Source of the DNA: Eudoraea adriatica DSM 19308
Lineage (GTDB): Bacteria > Bacteroidota > Bacteroidia > Flavobacteriales > Flavobacteriaceae
Assembly (NCBI RefSeq): GCF_000382125.1
Contig: NZ_KB907547.1
Coordinates: 434,001-498,000, forward strand
Reading direction: 5' to 3'
DNA length: 64,000 nt
This document shows, piece after piece, positions 46,922-56,154 of this stretch (its first letter is position 1; each line of letters begins with the position of its first letter). The notes under the pieces are model-generated. The model was not told the origin of the DNA. It did not search any database and worked only from the letters and a program-made list of their open reading frames with translations. The position numbers and the translations under genes were made by a program.

Positions 46922-47880
46922 TGCCACTGGTTGAATCTCAATATAATCCTCCACTTCCGTTTAAAAACGGTCATTTAGCTACTATTTATTCCGGGCTGAT
47001 CAGAAAGGTCAGGAACATTACCCAGCAAAGGGAGCGTCTGGAACTTAGGGATGGCGATTTTATAGATATGGACTGGAGCTTTTCTGAAACCCATAGCAAT
47101 GCCGTTGTTATTCTCCTGCATGGTCTTGAAGGACATGGACAACGTCCATACATAACAGGCAGTGCCAGGCATTTTAATTCCAACGGCCTGGATAGTTGCG
47201 CAGTTAATTTCAGAGGCTGTAGCGGAGAAACCAATCGTTTATTCAGATCTTATCATTCTGGGGCCACAGAAGACCTTAAAGCCGTAATAGAGCATATCCT
47301 GTCTGCCGGAAAATATAGCAGCATTTATATAAAAGGGTTTAGTCTTGGAGGTAATCTAGCATTGAAGTACCTTGGAGAAGGTGATGTGGCAAATGAAATA
47401 AAAGGAGCTGTAGCCGTATCCGTGCCATGCAGTCTGCACGATTCCCTAATACAATTGCTTAAATTTAAAAATGTTCTATATGCAAAAAGATTTAAAAAAC
47501 ACCTGGTTGAGAAACTGTACATAAAACAGCAAAAATTCCGGGAATTACTATCCGTAAAAGAAATAGAGAATATAAAAAACCTCAAAGATTTTGATGATCT
47601 GTATACAAGCAGAGCTCATGGGTTTAAAGATGCCCTTGATTATTATAAAAAGTGCAGCAGTCTTCAGTTTTTGCCACGGATAAAAATTCCTGCCTTGATA
47701 ATTAATGCACGTGATGACTCATTTTTAGGTCAGGACTGCTACCCTGTTAAAGAAGCCGAGAATAACCCTATGCTTTTTCTTGATATGCCTAAATATGGAG
47801 GGCATGTGGGATTTTTTGATTCTCAAAACATCTCTTATTCAGAAAAAGTTGGTTTAAAATTTATTCAGGGCCTTTTTTGA
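46921..47880 (+). CDS. YheT-family alpha/beta hydrolase
   Basis: 319 aa. Starts MPLVESQYNPPLPFKNGHLA, matching the YheT/ABHD1-3 family. Oxyanion segment LLHGLEGHGQRPYI; nucleophile Ser141 in GFSLGG; acid Asp in NARDDSF and His in KYGGHVGF near the C-terminus. Eukaryotic relatives act on phospholipids and esters; bacterial substrates are mostly unknown. Overlaps bestrophin by one base. Confidence 0.94.
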   Translation: MPLVESQYNPPLPFKNGHLATIYSGLIRKVRNITQQRERLELRDGDFIDMDWSFSETHSNAVVILLHGLEGHGQRPYITGSARHFNSNGLDSCAVNFRGCSGETNRLFRSYHSGATEDLKAVIEHILSAGKYSSIYIKGFSLGGNLALKYLGEGDVANEIKGAVAVSVPCSLHDSLIQLLKFKNVLYAKRFKKHLVEKLYIKQQKFRELLSVKEIENIKNLKDFDDLYTSRAHGFKDALDYYKKCSSLQFLPRIKIPALIINARDDSFLGQDCYPVKEAENNPMLFLDMPKYGGHVGFFDSQNISYSEKVGLKFIQGLF

Positions 47881-47921
47881 TCCATGCTATTTCTTATCTT
47901 AGTGCCTCTAATTTAAACGAC

Positions 47922-48404
47922 ATGCGAAAAATATTTGCCATAATTGTTATTTGTGCCCTGGCTGTAAGCTGCGGAGAAAAAAAAGAAGAGAAAAAAGAAG
48001 GTGGTTTTGAAATGAACCGTGCAAAGAAGGAGGTGAAAACAGAAACTAAATCTGAAGCCGTCCCGGTTGATTTAAACAACAAAGGGGTTGGGCCAATTAC
48101 CTCTGTTGAGTTTGCAGAAGAAATTGATACTGAACTGGCTGCAGTGGGTGAAGCAAAGTACAGCGCTATTTGCACAGCTTGCCACATGGCAAACCAACGT
48201 ATGATAGGGCCTGCATTAGCTGGTGTTTATGATCGCAGAAGCCCGGAATGGGTAATGAACATGATCCTTAACCCGGATGTTATGCTCAAAGAAGACCCTA
48301 TTGCACAGGCATTATTGGAGGAATACAACAATGCCATCATGCTTAATCAGAATTTAAGTGAAGAAGATGCCCGGGCTGTTGCCGAGTATTTGCGTACATT
48401 ATAA
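47922..48404 (+). CDS. Membrane-anchored c-type cytochrome (lipoprotein)
   Basis: 160 aa from ATG 47922 (MRKIFAIIVICALAVSC); upstream residues to 47877 are out of family. Lipidated Cys17, followed by a Lys/Glu-rich linker (about 18-50). The haem motif CTACH is at 84-88, with MIGPALAGVYDRR carrying a likely axial Met after it. One cytochrome c domain covers residues 70-160. Probably transfers electrons at the periplasmic face. The gene ends an operon and is followed by a strong terminator. Confidence 0.93.
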   Translation: MRKIFAIIVICALAVSCGEKKEEKKEGGFEMNRAKKEVKTETKSEAVPVDLNNKGVGPITSVEFAEEIDTELAAVGEAKYSAICTACHMANQRMIGPALAGVYDRRSPEWVMNMILNPDVMLKEDPIAQALLEEYNNAIMLNQNLSEEDARAVAEYLRTL

Positions 48405-48423
48405 AGTTTAGAATTACTTATTT

Positions 48424-48472
48424 AAGTGCTGTTCTCCGGAATTAATACTAAGGGTTCAGCACTTTTTTTTTT
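48424..48472 (+). terminator. Terminator after the cytochrome c gene
   Basis: AAGTGCTG (48424-48431) pairs with CAGCACTT (48457-48464), followed by a run of ten T (48463-48472). It closes the nitronate monooxygenase-bestrophin-YheT-cytochrome series. Confidence 0.8.
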
Positions 48473-48604
48473 GGAAAAATTAATTCAATATGGATGGCTA
48501 TACCTCTATATTTGTATTATTCCCTCACTGGTCAAATGACTTCCCTCATTTTATATTTTTAAAGAATCGAGAAATTTTTAGTTTCGTATAAGCAAATTAG
48601 CCTT

Positions 48605-49321
48605 ATGAAAAATATTGTACAGCAAAAATTAGTTTTGAGATATCTCGTATTATTTCTTCTGATCACAAGCCTTAAGAATTACGGACAAAATAAAAACTTT
48701 ATTGATCAACCATATTTAGAGACCACGGCACGAGTAGACACCTTAGTTACACCCGACCGTATCTATTTATCTATTCTAATTACAGAAGCGGACACCAAAG
48801 GAAAGGCTTCGGTTGAAAAACTCGAAAATAAAATGGCCGACAAATTGGAAACACTGGGCATTGATACGGAGAAACAACTTACACTTTCTGATCTGGCCAG
48901 TAATTTTAAAAAGTATTTCCTAAGAAAAGCAGACGTTCAAAAAGACAAGGAATATTCATTATTGGTTTATGACGCCGTAACGGCAGGTAACGTTATCCTT
49001 GGTCTTGAATCAATTGGAATCTCAAATGTGAACCTTACAAAAACAGAATATTCACAACTGGAAAACCTTAAAATAATTCTTAGACAGCTTGCTGTAAAAG
49101 AAGCGAAAAAACAAGCAGAGGCAATGGTTCTTCCTTTAGACCAACAATTAGGATCTGCCCTTTTTATATCTGATCTGAACACCGGGATACTAAACAGATA
49201 TCAGGGAAGGGTGGCTGAAGTAAAAGTTTTTAAAGATGGAGATAAAGATCAGCCCGTTGAAATTGAATTTGAAAAGATAGAAGTAGAAAGTACTGTGAAT
49301 GTTAAATTCTCAATTCAATAA
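48605..49321 (+). CDS. SIMPL-domain (DUF541) exported protein
   Basis: 238 aa. Signal peptide-like N-terminus (to about residue 28), then a SIMPL domain: YLETTARVDTLVTPDRIYL, GLESIGISNVNLTKTEYSQL, KIILRQLAVKEAKKQAEAMV and a C-terminal strand VEVESTVNVKF. The family is periplasmic or outer-membrane-associated with unknown molecular role. A perfect TATATTTG stands at 48507-48514, but a -33 TTG is missing. Convergent with the SulP gene, directly abutting. Confidence 0.9.
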   Translation: MKNIVQQKLVLRYLVLFLLITSLKNYGQNKNFIDQPYLETTARVDTLVTPDRIYLSILITEADTKGKASVEKLENKMADKLETLGIDTEKQLTLSDLASNFKKYFLRKADVQKDKEYSLLVYDAVTAGNVILGLESIGISNVNLTKTEYSQLENLKIILRQLAVKEAKKQAEAMVLPLDQQLGSALFISDLNTGILNRYQGRVAEVKVFKDGDKDQPVEIEFEKIEVESTVNVKFSIQ

Positions 49322-50854
49322 TTAGGTTACTTTATCAACAACCAGCTTATAGGTAGGATCTTCAAGGACATTTACTTCTATGATAGCATCGGCATTTGCC
49401 AACAAACGCCTGCAATCATTACTCAAATGCCTTAAATGCACCTTCTTACCCACCTTGTGATAGCGTTCTGTAATTTTGTTCAAGGCTTCTATAGCAGACA
49501 TATCTACCACCCTGCTTTCTCTAAAGTCAATGATTACCTCATCCGGATCTTCCAGCACTTCAAACTTCTCATTAAATAAGGTCACAGATCCGAAAAATAA
49601 TGGCCCATAGATCTCATAATGCTTTATTCCATTCTCGTCTATATACTTTCTTGCACGAATTCTTTTGGCATTATCCCAGGCAAAGACAAGTGCGGAAATA
49701 ATTACCCCAACCAGGACAGCCAGGGCAAGATTATGCAGAAAAACAGTAACAAGGGTCACCAGTATCATAACCAGGACGTCAGATTTTGGCATTCTCCGAA
49801 ACGTTCGGAGACTGGCCCATTCAAATGTTCCGAGTGCCACCATAATCATTAACCCTGTAAGTGCGGCCATAGGAACTTTTTCAATCAGGTCGGCTCCAAA
49901 CATAATAAAGACAAGAAGCATTACTGCGGCAACAATGCCAGATAATCTGGCCCTTGCACCATTTGATGTATTAATTAAACTCTGCCCAATCATAGCACAA
50001 CCCCCCATTCCGGAAAAGAGACCGGAAAGAATATTGGCTGTGCCCTGGGCAACAGCTTCTTTATTGCCGCGCCCACGCGTTTCTGTAATTTCATCTATAA
50101 TATTCAGTGTTAACAAACTCTCTATTAAACCTACGCCTGCCACTATTGCCGCATAGGGAAAAATGATCTGAAGGGTTTCCAAATTAAAAGGCAGTTGTGG
50201 GATATGAAAAGGAGGAAATCCGCCCTGAATAGAAGCAATATCTCCAATTGTTCTTGTGTCTATATCAAATGCGAGTACCAGCCCAAAAACAGCCAGGATT
50301 GCAATTAAAGATGCTGGAACCGCCTTGCTTAATTTTGGCAACCCCCATATAACAAGCATTGTGAAGACAACTAACCCCAAAAAGATAAATAAAGTGCTCC
50401 CGGATAACCAGGAACCATCATTCGCCTTGAACTGGTCTAACTGAGAAATAAAAATAATAATTGCCAACCCATTTACGAATCCAAATATTACCGGATGGGG
50501 AACGAGCCGCATTAATTTACCTAATCTAAGAACTCCGGCAGCAATCTGTAAAATTCCTGCCAGCACTACTGCAGCAAATACGTATTCCACACCATAATCC
50601 ACGGCCAGTGAAACTATAACCACTGCCACTGCACCGGTTGCTCCCGAAATCATGCCCGGTCTTCCTCCGAGAATAGAAGTAACCAACCCCATCACAAAAG
50701 CCGCATACAAACCGGTTAATGGGGATAGCCCTGCAATAAGTGCAAAAGCTATTGCCTCAGGCACTAAAGCCAGTGCTACCGTTAATCCGGACAGGACTTC
50801 AGTTTTATAATTTACTTTTTGAGAAAAATCAAATAGATTTAAGTACTTCTTCAA
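49322..50854 (-). CDS. SulP-family anion transporter with STAS domain
   Basis: 510 aa, from TTG 50854 (MKKYLNLFDFSQKVNYKTEV); no ATG precedes the conserved region. About 12-14 membrane helices, with SGLTVALALVPEAIAFALIA and GGRPGMISGATGAVAVVI typical of SulP, then a cytosolic STAS domain (about 400-505, EVIIDFRESRVVDMSAIEAL). Transports sulfate, bicarbonate or related anions; substrate not decidable. Single gene. Confidence 0.95.
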   Translation of the reverse strand: MKKYLNLFDFSQKVNYKTEVLSGLTVALALVPEAIAFALIAGLSPLTGLYAAFVMGLVTSILGGRPGMISGATGAVAVVIVSLAVDYGVEYVFAAVVLAGILQIAAGVLRLGKLMRLVPHPVIFGFVNGLAIIIFISQLDQFKANDGSWLSGSTLFIFLGLVVFTMLVIWGLPKLSKAVPASLIAILAVFGLVLAFDIDTRTIGDIASIQGGFPPFHIPQLPFNLETLQIIFPYAAIVAGVGLIESLLTLNIIDEITETRGRGNKEAVAQGTANILSGLFSGMGGCAMIGQSLINTSNGARARLSGIVAAVMLLVFIMFGADLIEKVPMAALTGLMIMVALGTFEWASLRTFRRMPKSDVLVMILVTLVTVFLHNLALAVLVGVIISALVFAWDNAKRIRARKYIDENGIKHYEIYGPLFFGSVTLFNEKFEVLEDPDEVIIDFRESRVVDMSAIEALNKITERYHKVGKKVHLRHLSNDCRRLLANADAIIEVNVLEDPTYKLVVDKVT

Positions 50855-50936
50855 AGCCTGTATATTTTAAGGTGGCAAAAATAGTACTTATTGGCAGTTT
50901 AATATCTTAATTGAAAAGAATTATGGAATTCATAAA

Positions 50937-51911
50937 TTACCACCTTTGCAGCCCAAGTAATTTCTTTCCAAGTTCAGATAATTTAGCAGTATCGTATCTG
51001 TCCTGCTCCCAATTTCTTGGATCACCCGGAAATGCATATCCTTCCGGAGCTACCCTGTTCTTCCAGGAATTGATGCGCCATTGTCTTAATTCTTCATTTT
51101 CTTCCTCTGCAGGCATCATAGAAATATACTGAGCTATTCTTACTTTATCCTTAGACCGGTTGGGTCTTATACCATGAGGTTGAGTGCTGTTAAATATCAG
51201 GAGATCCCCTGCCTCCATTTTTACTTTTACGATCTTTTCTTCCAAACCGGTTGTATCTGGCTGAAAGTGATCTCTGTCTTCAGGCTGGGTAAGTTTCCAG
51301 CTGTCATAATTCCTGTACAACCATGGAATACATTGAAAGCCTCCCATGTTCTCGTCTGTCTGATCAGCAAGTGCCAGAACCCCCTGCACGTTCTGCGGGC
51401 GTGTTTCCGGATCGTAATCCCAGTGTATAAAGCCTTTCTTTTCAAACCCCGGTCTTTGTGGGAAATTTAGATTGGCTCTGTCGATAGTGACCCATAGTTT
51501 TTCTGTTCCCCAAACATCCACAAAGGCGTCATATACGCGTTGCGCTTGTCGGTTATCCCAAAGAAGTTGATGGTTATACACCTCAACCATACCGGTGCCG
51601 GTAAGCTCTTTCATTTGCATTTCCGCCCTGGGTGGTGCATACCAGGTTTCAGGATCGTTCGGGTCCTTTTCATCGAACTCCCATAGAAAATCTGCAGTCT
51701 TCTTTGCCTGTTCCCTCGAAATGGCATTTTTTATCACTATATATCCATTATGCTTCCAGGATTCCCAGTCCTTTTCGCTAAGAACCCTTAACGGAACATT
51801 ATTAGACCTGTCATTAAGTTCAATTTTACTACTTGTAGCTGTTGAGGGGTTTCCCGGAATATCTTTATGGGCCTTATTGGCCATTTCCAATTTGGATGCT
51901 GCTTTTTCCAT
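50937..51911 (-). CDS. Phytanoyl-CoA dioxygenase family protein
   Basis: 324 aa non-haem Fe(II)/2-oxoglutarate oxygenase. The 2-His-1-carboxylate triad is visible: His163 and Asp165 in IHWDYDP, His246 in TQPHGIRP; Arg258 in KVRIAQY should bind 2-oxoglutarate. The length and the extended N-terminal region (1-50) match bacterial PhyH proteins that hydroxylate small metabolites; the substrate is unknown. Divergent from the AraC-type gene (146 bp), which makes it a likely target of that regulator. Confidence 0.92.
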   Translation of the reverse strand: MEKAASKLEMANKAHKDIPGNPSTATSSKIELNDRSNNVPLRVLSEKDWESWKHNGYIVIKNAISREQAKKTADFLWEFDEKDPNDPETWYAPPRAEMQMKELTGTGMVEVYNHQLLWDNRQAQRVYDAFVDVWGTEKLWVTIDRANLNFPQRPGFEKKGFIHWDYDPETRPQNVQGVLALADQTDENMGGFQCIPWLYRNYDSWKLTQPEDRDHFQPDTTGLEEKIVKVKMEAGDLLIFNSTQPHGIRPNRSKDKVRIAQYISMMPAEEENEELRQWRINSWKNRVAPEGYAFPGDPRNWEQDRYDTAKLSELGKKLLGLQRW

Positions 51912-51941
51912 AATAATTCTGTATTGTGATTAAAAGATAGT

Positions 51942-51949
51942 CAAATCTA
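51942..51949 (-). promoter_or_regulatory. Candidate -7 element of the phytanoyl-CoA dioxygenase gene
   Basis: TAGATTTG on the minus strand, about 30 bp before the ATG at 51911. The oppositely oriented TATTTTTG at 51987-51994 could serve the AraC-type gene. Neither has a properly spaced TTG, as might be expected of activator-dependent promoters. Confidence 0.4.
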
Positions 51950-52057
51950 AAGAGATCAAAAGGTCATCTCCACCTTGATTTTGATCTATTTTTGAACTAT
52001 ATTGATATTTTATTTCATTTTTATAGACTTTAAAAACAATTTTGTTAAATATTAAAT

Positions 52058-52915
52058 TTGAAAATTCAACTAGAACAAATAAATCCGGATGCCAAAAGCT
52101 CATTCCGGTTACTACACAATCCAAGGTTAAATGACCTATTCTATTGGCATTTTCACCCTGAATATGAATTGGTTTATATTGAAGGTGCCAACGGCACAAG
52201 ACATGTGGGAGATCATATTTCTCTATATGAATATAGTGATCTGGTATTAATAGGGTCCAATATTCCCCATTTAAATTTCGATTATGGCATACAGACTGAA
52301 TATCAAAAAGAGGTATTGCATGTTAGTTCGGCATTCAAGAACAAAATATTTACTGAAATCCCGGAGCTCTCCGATGTTTTTGAACTTTTTGAAAAATCGC
52401 AATATGGAATCGCTTTCACTGGAAATACCAAAACTACTATTGGCTCAAGGCTGAAAAGACTTCATGCTTTAAGCCCTTTTAAGCAGTTTCTGGAAGTACT
52501 CCACATTTTCTCAATTTTGGCAGCGTCTAAGGAGTATGTCTTATTACATGACTATCCGGTCATAAATAAATACAGCCAAAAACAAAAAGACCGATTAAAG
52601 GATGTTTATACATTTATTGATCAAAACTACCAGCGGAAAATAGGACTTAAAGAAGTGGCTTCGCTTAGCAATTTAAGTAAAGAAGCCTTTTGCCGATATT
52701 TTAAAGGTGCTACTGGCAGATCTTTTACTTCGTTTTTAAATCAATATCGTATTAGCCAGGCCAAGCGTTTACTTATGGGAGGGAGTAATATCAGCGAGGC
52801 CTGCTACGAATGTGGTTATGAAAGTCTTTCTTATTTTAATCGTACTTTTAAAAAAATTGCATTAGAAAATCCATCTGATTTTAAAAAAAGATATTTAAAC
52901 AATAAAACGTTTTAA
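52058..52915 (+). CDS. AraC-family transcriptional regulator
   Basis: 285 aa, from TTG 52058 (MKIQLEQINPDAKSSFRLLH). An N-terminal cupin sensor domain (about 20-110) contains YWHFHPEYELVYIEGANGTR, and a C-terminal double helix-turn-helix (about 182-282) ends YECGYESLSYFNRTFKKIA, the AraC signature. Cupin type suits a sugar or uronate ligand. Followed after 18 bp by the GH2 beta-glucuronidase, so it very likely controls that gene and perhaps the divergent dioxygenase. Confidence 0.93.
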   Translation: MKIQLEQINPDAKSSFRLLHNPRLNDLFYWHFHPEYELVYIEGANGTRHVGDHISLYEYSDLVLIGSNIPHLNFDYGIQTEYQKEVLHVSSAFKNKIFTEIPELSDVFELFEKSQYGIAFTGNTKTTIGSRLKRLHALSPFKQFLEVLHIFSILAASKEYVLLHDYPVINKYSQKQKDRLKDVYTFIDQNYQRKIGLKEVASLSNLSKEAFCRYFKGATGRSFTSFLNQYRISQAKRLLMGGSNISEACYECGYESLSYFNRTFKKIALENPSDFKKRYLNNKTF

Positions 52916-52933
52916 ACTCTTAAATGAAATGAA

Positions 52934-54772
52934 ATGAAACACCTATTTAAATTACTTTTTTTCATTATTTCCTTAGCAACAATTGCGCAAGATGGCGTAT
53001 TAAATAATGCATATAACAGAACATCTTTCTCACTTAACGGGGAGTGGAATATTATAATAGATCCATATGAAAATGGCTATTATAATTATCGTTATGAAGC
53101 TTTTGATTTGACGGATCCCCCTTCAAAAAATGCATATTTTACTAATACATCGCCTGCAGACAAAACGGATTTAATAGAATATGATTTTAACAATTCCGAA
53201 ACTTTAATGGTCCCCGGAGACTGGAATACCCAAAAGGATAAACTATTATATTACGAAGGATCTATTTGGTACAAAAAATCTTTCGATTATTCCAAGGAAG
53301 AAGTCTCCAACAGGGTTTTTGTTTACTTCGGAGCGGCAAATTATCAAGCTGATGTATATCTAAATGGCAGTAAACTGGGCAGACATATAGGAGGATTTAC
53401 GCCTTTTAATTTTGAGGTAACGGATTTACTGATGGAAAAGGGAAATTTTCTGATAGTCAAAATTGATAATAAGAGGACCCCCGAAGCAGTCCCTACATTA
53501 AATACAGATTGGTGGAATTATGGTGGTCTTACCAGAGATGTTAAGCTAATAGAAACAAAAGAGACTTATATAGATGACTATATGATTCAATTAAATCCCA
53601 AAAATCCAGAAGAAATTATAGGATATATTCAGCTCAATGGACCAGGTAAAGCAAACAAGGAAGTAACGCTTAGCATATCAGAAGCAAAAATTTTAAAAAA
53701 ATTAAGCACTGATATAACCGGCAGGGTTCAAATACATATTAGTAAGGCCAAATTGAAAAAATGGAGTCCGGAAAATCCAAAATTGTATGATGTTTCCCTA
53801 TATGCAGGTGAAGACCAGATAAAAGATAAGATTGGTTTTAGAACTATAAAAACAGAAGGAACAACAATTTTATTAAATAATAAACCAATTTTTCTAAGAG
53901 GAATATGTATACATGAAGAAAGTCCCATTAATCAGGGACGAGCCAAAACCATGAAAGATTCTGAAAAGCTTTTGGAATGGGTAAAGGAAATGAACGGAAA
54001 TTTTGCACGCTTGGCTCACTATCCCCATAATGAGTATATGGTCAGAGCCGCTGATAGTATGGGAATATTGCTTTGGGAGGAAAATCCGGTTTATTGGACA
54101 ATTAAATGGGAGAATCCCGGCACCTACGAAAACGCACAAAATCAACTTACAGAGGTCATACAAAGAGATAAGAACAGGGCATCAGTCATCATTTGGTCTA
54201 TGGCTAATGAAACCCCGGTAAGTGAACCCCGTCTTAAATTTCTTAAAAAATTGAAAGAACATACCAGAAGTCTGGACCCTACCCGTTTAATAAGCGCGGC
54301 ATTGGAACAAAATGCCGTAGATGGTAATAGCAATATGCTAACCATAGACGACCCATTTGCCGAAGAAGTCGATATTCTCAGCTTTAACCAATATATAGGC
54401 TGGTATGTTGGATTGCCTGATAAAGCCCGTACCATTAACTGGAAAATTGATCAGAACAAACCTGTATTTATTTCAGAATTTGGTGCAGGAGCTAAATTTG
54501 GATATCATGCTGACAAGGAAACAAGATGGTCCGAGGAATATCAGGAATATCTCTATGAAGAAACTTTAAATATGTTAGACAAAATTGAAAAACTACAAGG
54601 ATTTTCCCCATGGATTTTAAAAGACTTCAGATCACCCAGAAGGTCTCTGGCTAAAATTCAGGACGGGTATAACAGGAAAGGGCTTATTGATGAAAAAGGA
54701 AATAAAAAGAAAGCCTTCTATCTTCTGAAAAAATATTATGACAATAAAGCAAAAGCAGCTAAGGGTAACTAA
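52934..54772 (+). CDS. GH2 beta-glucuronidase-like glycoside hydrolase
   Basis: 612 aa. Signal peptide (1-19). Sugar-binding domain (about 30-220), Ig-like domain (about 220-305), TIM barrel (about 306-600). Acid/base Glu426 follows Asn425 in SMANET; nucleophile Glu515 lies in FISEFGAG. The NxK motif (Asn580, Lys582 in GYNRKG), which reads the uronate carboxylate in beta-glucuronidases, is present, supporting glucuronidase over galactosidase. Exported, so it acts on periplasmic or external glucuronides. Paired with the upstream AraC regulator; ends near a terminator hairpin. Confidence 0.93.
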   Translation: MKHLFKLLFFIISLATIAQDGVLNNAYNRTSFSLNGEWNIIIDPYENGYYNYRYEAFDLTDPPSKNAYFTNTSPADKTDLIEYDFNNSETLMVPGDWNTQKDKLLYYEGSIWYKKSFDYSKEEVSNRVFVYFGAANYQADVYLNGSKLGRHIGGFTPFNFEVTDLLMEKGNFLIVKIDNKRTPEAVPTLNTDWWNYGGLTRDVKLIETKETYIDDYMIQLNPKNPEEIIGYIQLNGPGKANKEVTLSISEAKILKKLSTDITGRVQIHISKAKLKKWSPENPKLYDVSLYAGEDQIKDKIGFRTIKTEGTTILLNNKPIFLRGICIHEESPINQGRAKTMKDSEKLLEWVKEMNGNFARLAHYPHNEYMVRAADSMGILLWEENPVYWTIKWENPGTYENAQNQLTEVIQRDKNRASVIIWSMANETPVSEPRLKFLKKLKEHTRSLDPTRLISAALEQNAVDGNSNMLTIDDPFAEEVDILSFNQYIGWYVGLPDKARTINWKIDQNKPVFISEFGAGAKFGYHADKETRWSEEYQEYLYEETLNMLDKIEKLQGFSPWILKDFRSPRRSLAKIQDGYNRKGLIDEKGNKKKAFYLLKKYYDNKAKAAKGN

Positions 54773-54791
54773 AGTCATTACTAAAATAAGA

Positions 54792-54823
54792 AAACCACCC
54801 CGAATTCAATTCCGGGGCGGTTT
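54792..54823. terminator. Terminator hairpin after the GH2 gene
   Basis: AAACCACCCCGAATT against AATTCCGGGGCGGTTT, a GC-rich stem with one or two mismatches. It lies 20 bp after the GH2 stop. The plus-strand tail is only TTTCTAAC, whereas the minus-strand side has TTTTCTTATTTT, so it may act in either direction. Confidence 0.65.
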
Positions 54824-54827
54824 CTAA

Positions 54828-54844
54828 CTAAATAACCAACCAAA
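54828..54844 (+). repeat. 17-bp motif, copy 2
   Basis: CTAAATAACCAACCAAA, identical to 24844-24860, 4 bp after a hairpin whose sequence differs from the first one. The hairpins are not homologous but the motif and its position are the same. Confidence 0.7.
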
Positions 54845-55077
54845 AATAATTTTACAAACCTTACCCTATTCTGGTAAATAACGCAAAATTCAAAGTATTC
54901 ATTGCCTGAAAACCGTTGAGCCTATGTTAAATTTTTACGCATTTCATCGTTTTATTTATTCCAATATTCAATCCTTCCGGTCAAACTTATCTTCTGGTTT
55001 AATATTGCTTCGGTATAACTGTTTATGAAGTAAGTGGTTATTATTTTTGAGTAAATTTGATTGTGTAAATTCATTTG

Positions 55078-56079
55078 ATGGAAAAAGATCTTAAAATTGC
55101 GGTATTGGGAGGTGGAAGCTGGGCTACGGCTATTGTAAAAATGCTCACCGAAAACAAGGATAAGGTAATCTGGTATATGCGCAATGAGGAAGCCTTAGAA
55201 TATATCAAAGTCAACGAACACAATCCCAACTACCTTACCTCTGTAGAATTTAAGGTTGAACAACTGGTCCTTACCAATAATATGGATGAAGCGGTTTCCA
55301 TGGCCAACCTTTTGATTTTTGCAATTCCATCTGCTTTTTTAGAGAGTGAACTCAAAAAACTTACAATCCCTTTAAAGAATAAGGTAATATTCTCTGCTAT
55401 TAAAGGAATTGTTCCGGAAACAGGGTTAATTGTGGGGGAGCATTTTCATCAAAAGTACGCTATTCCCTTTGAAAATATTGGTGTTATAACCGGCCCTTGT
55501 CATGCCGAAGAAGTGGCCTTGGAGCGTTTGTCATACTTAACAATTGCCTGTGCCGATACGGAAAAAGCAGAAATCCTTTCAGAGCATTTAAACAGCCATT
55601 ACATTAATACAAAAATTTCTGATGATATTATAGGCACAGAATATGCAGCCATGCTCAAAAATATTTACGCGCTTGCAGCAGGTATAGCCCACGGGTTAGG
55701 ATATGGTGATAATTTTCAGTCTGTTCTCATGAGCAACGCTATCAGAGAAATGAAGCGCTATATTTCGAGAGTTCACAAGATGAAGCGCAACATCAACAAC
55801 TCTGCCTATCTGGGAGATTTACTGGTAACCGGCTATTCTACTTTTAGTAGGAACAGGATGTTCGGTAATATGATTGGAAAAGGGTATACTGTAAAAAGTG
55901 CTATGATGGAAATGAAAATGATAGCAGAAGGTTATTACGCGACGGAGAGTGCCTATAAATTAAAATCAACATTTAAAAAGAAAGTCAGGACTCCAATTAT
56001 TGATGCAGTATATGATATTCTTTATAACCATAAGAGTGCTAAAATAACTTTCAGAGCACTCACCGATAAATTAGATTGA
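55078..56079 (+). CDS. gpsA: NAD(P)-dependent glycerol-3-phosphate dehydrogenase
   Basis: 333 aa from ATG 55078 (the TTG three bases earlier is less likely). Rossmann motif AVLGGGSWATAIV, then ITGPCHAEEVALERLS and catalytic Lys194 in MLKNIYALAAGIAHGLGYGD. Reduces dihydroxyacetone phosphate to sn-glycerol-3-phosphate for phospholipid synthesis. The opposing enzyme, FAD-linked GlpD, is encoded 2.4 kb downstream on the other strand. Confidence 0.96.
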   Translation: MEKDLKIAVLGGGSWATAIVKMLTENKDKVIWYMRNEEALEYIKVNEHNPNYLTSVEFKVEQLVLTNNMDEAVSMANLLIFAIPSAFLESELKKLTIPLKNKVIFSAIKGIVPETGLIVGEHFHQKYAIPFENIGVITGPCHAEEVALERLSYLTIACADTEKAEILSEHLNSHYINTKISDDIIGTEYAAMLKNIYALAAGIAHGLGYGDNFQSVLMSNAIREMKRYISRVHKMKRNINNSAYLGDLLVTGYSTFSRNRMFGNMIGKGYTVKSAMMEMKMIAEGYYATESAYKLKSTFKKKVRTPIIDAVYDILYNHKSAKITFRALTDKLD

Positions 56080-56154
56080 CCCTTAAATTTTTTTATTAGC
56101 TTCTAATTGAATACTTTAGAAACATCTTGATTTGATATTTTCAAACATTTTGAA

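Larger units (their letters stand above)
54773..55077. other. Intergenic region with hairpin and repeated 17-mer
   Basis: About 305 bp between the GH2 gene and gpsA. It contains a terminator-like hairpin (54792-54823), the 17-mer CTAAATAACCAACCAAA (54828-54844), and near gpsA two -7-like elements, TATTTTTG (55042-55049) and TAAATTTG (55052-55059), without a properly spaced TTG. No gene is visible. Confidence 0.5.

Noticed and set aside
49665-50156. 163-codon open frame on the plus strand
   Set aside because: Antisense shadow of the SulP transporter; its Thr/Ile/Ser-rich composition reflects the opposite strand.
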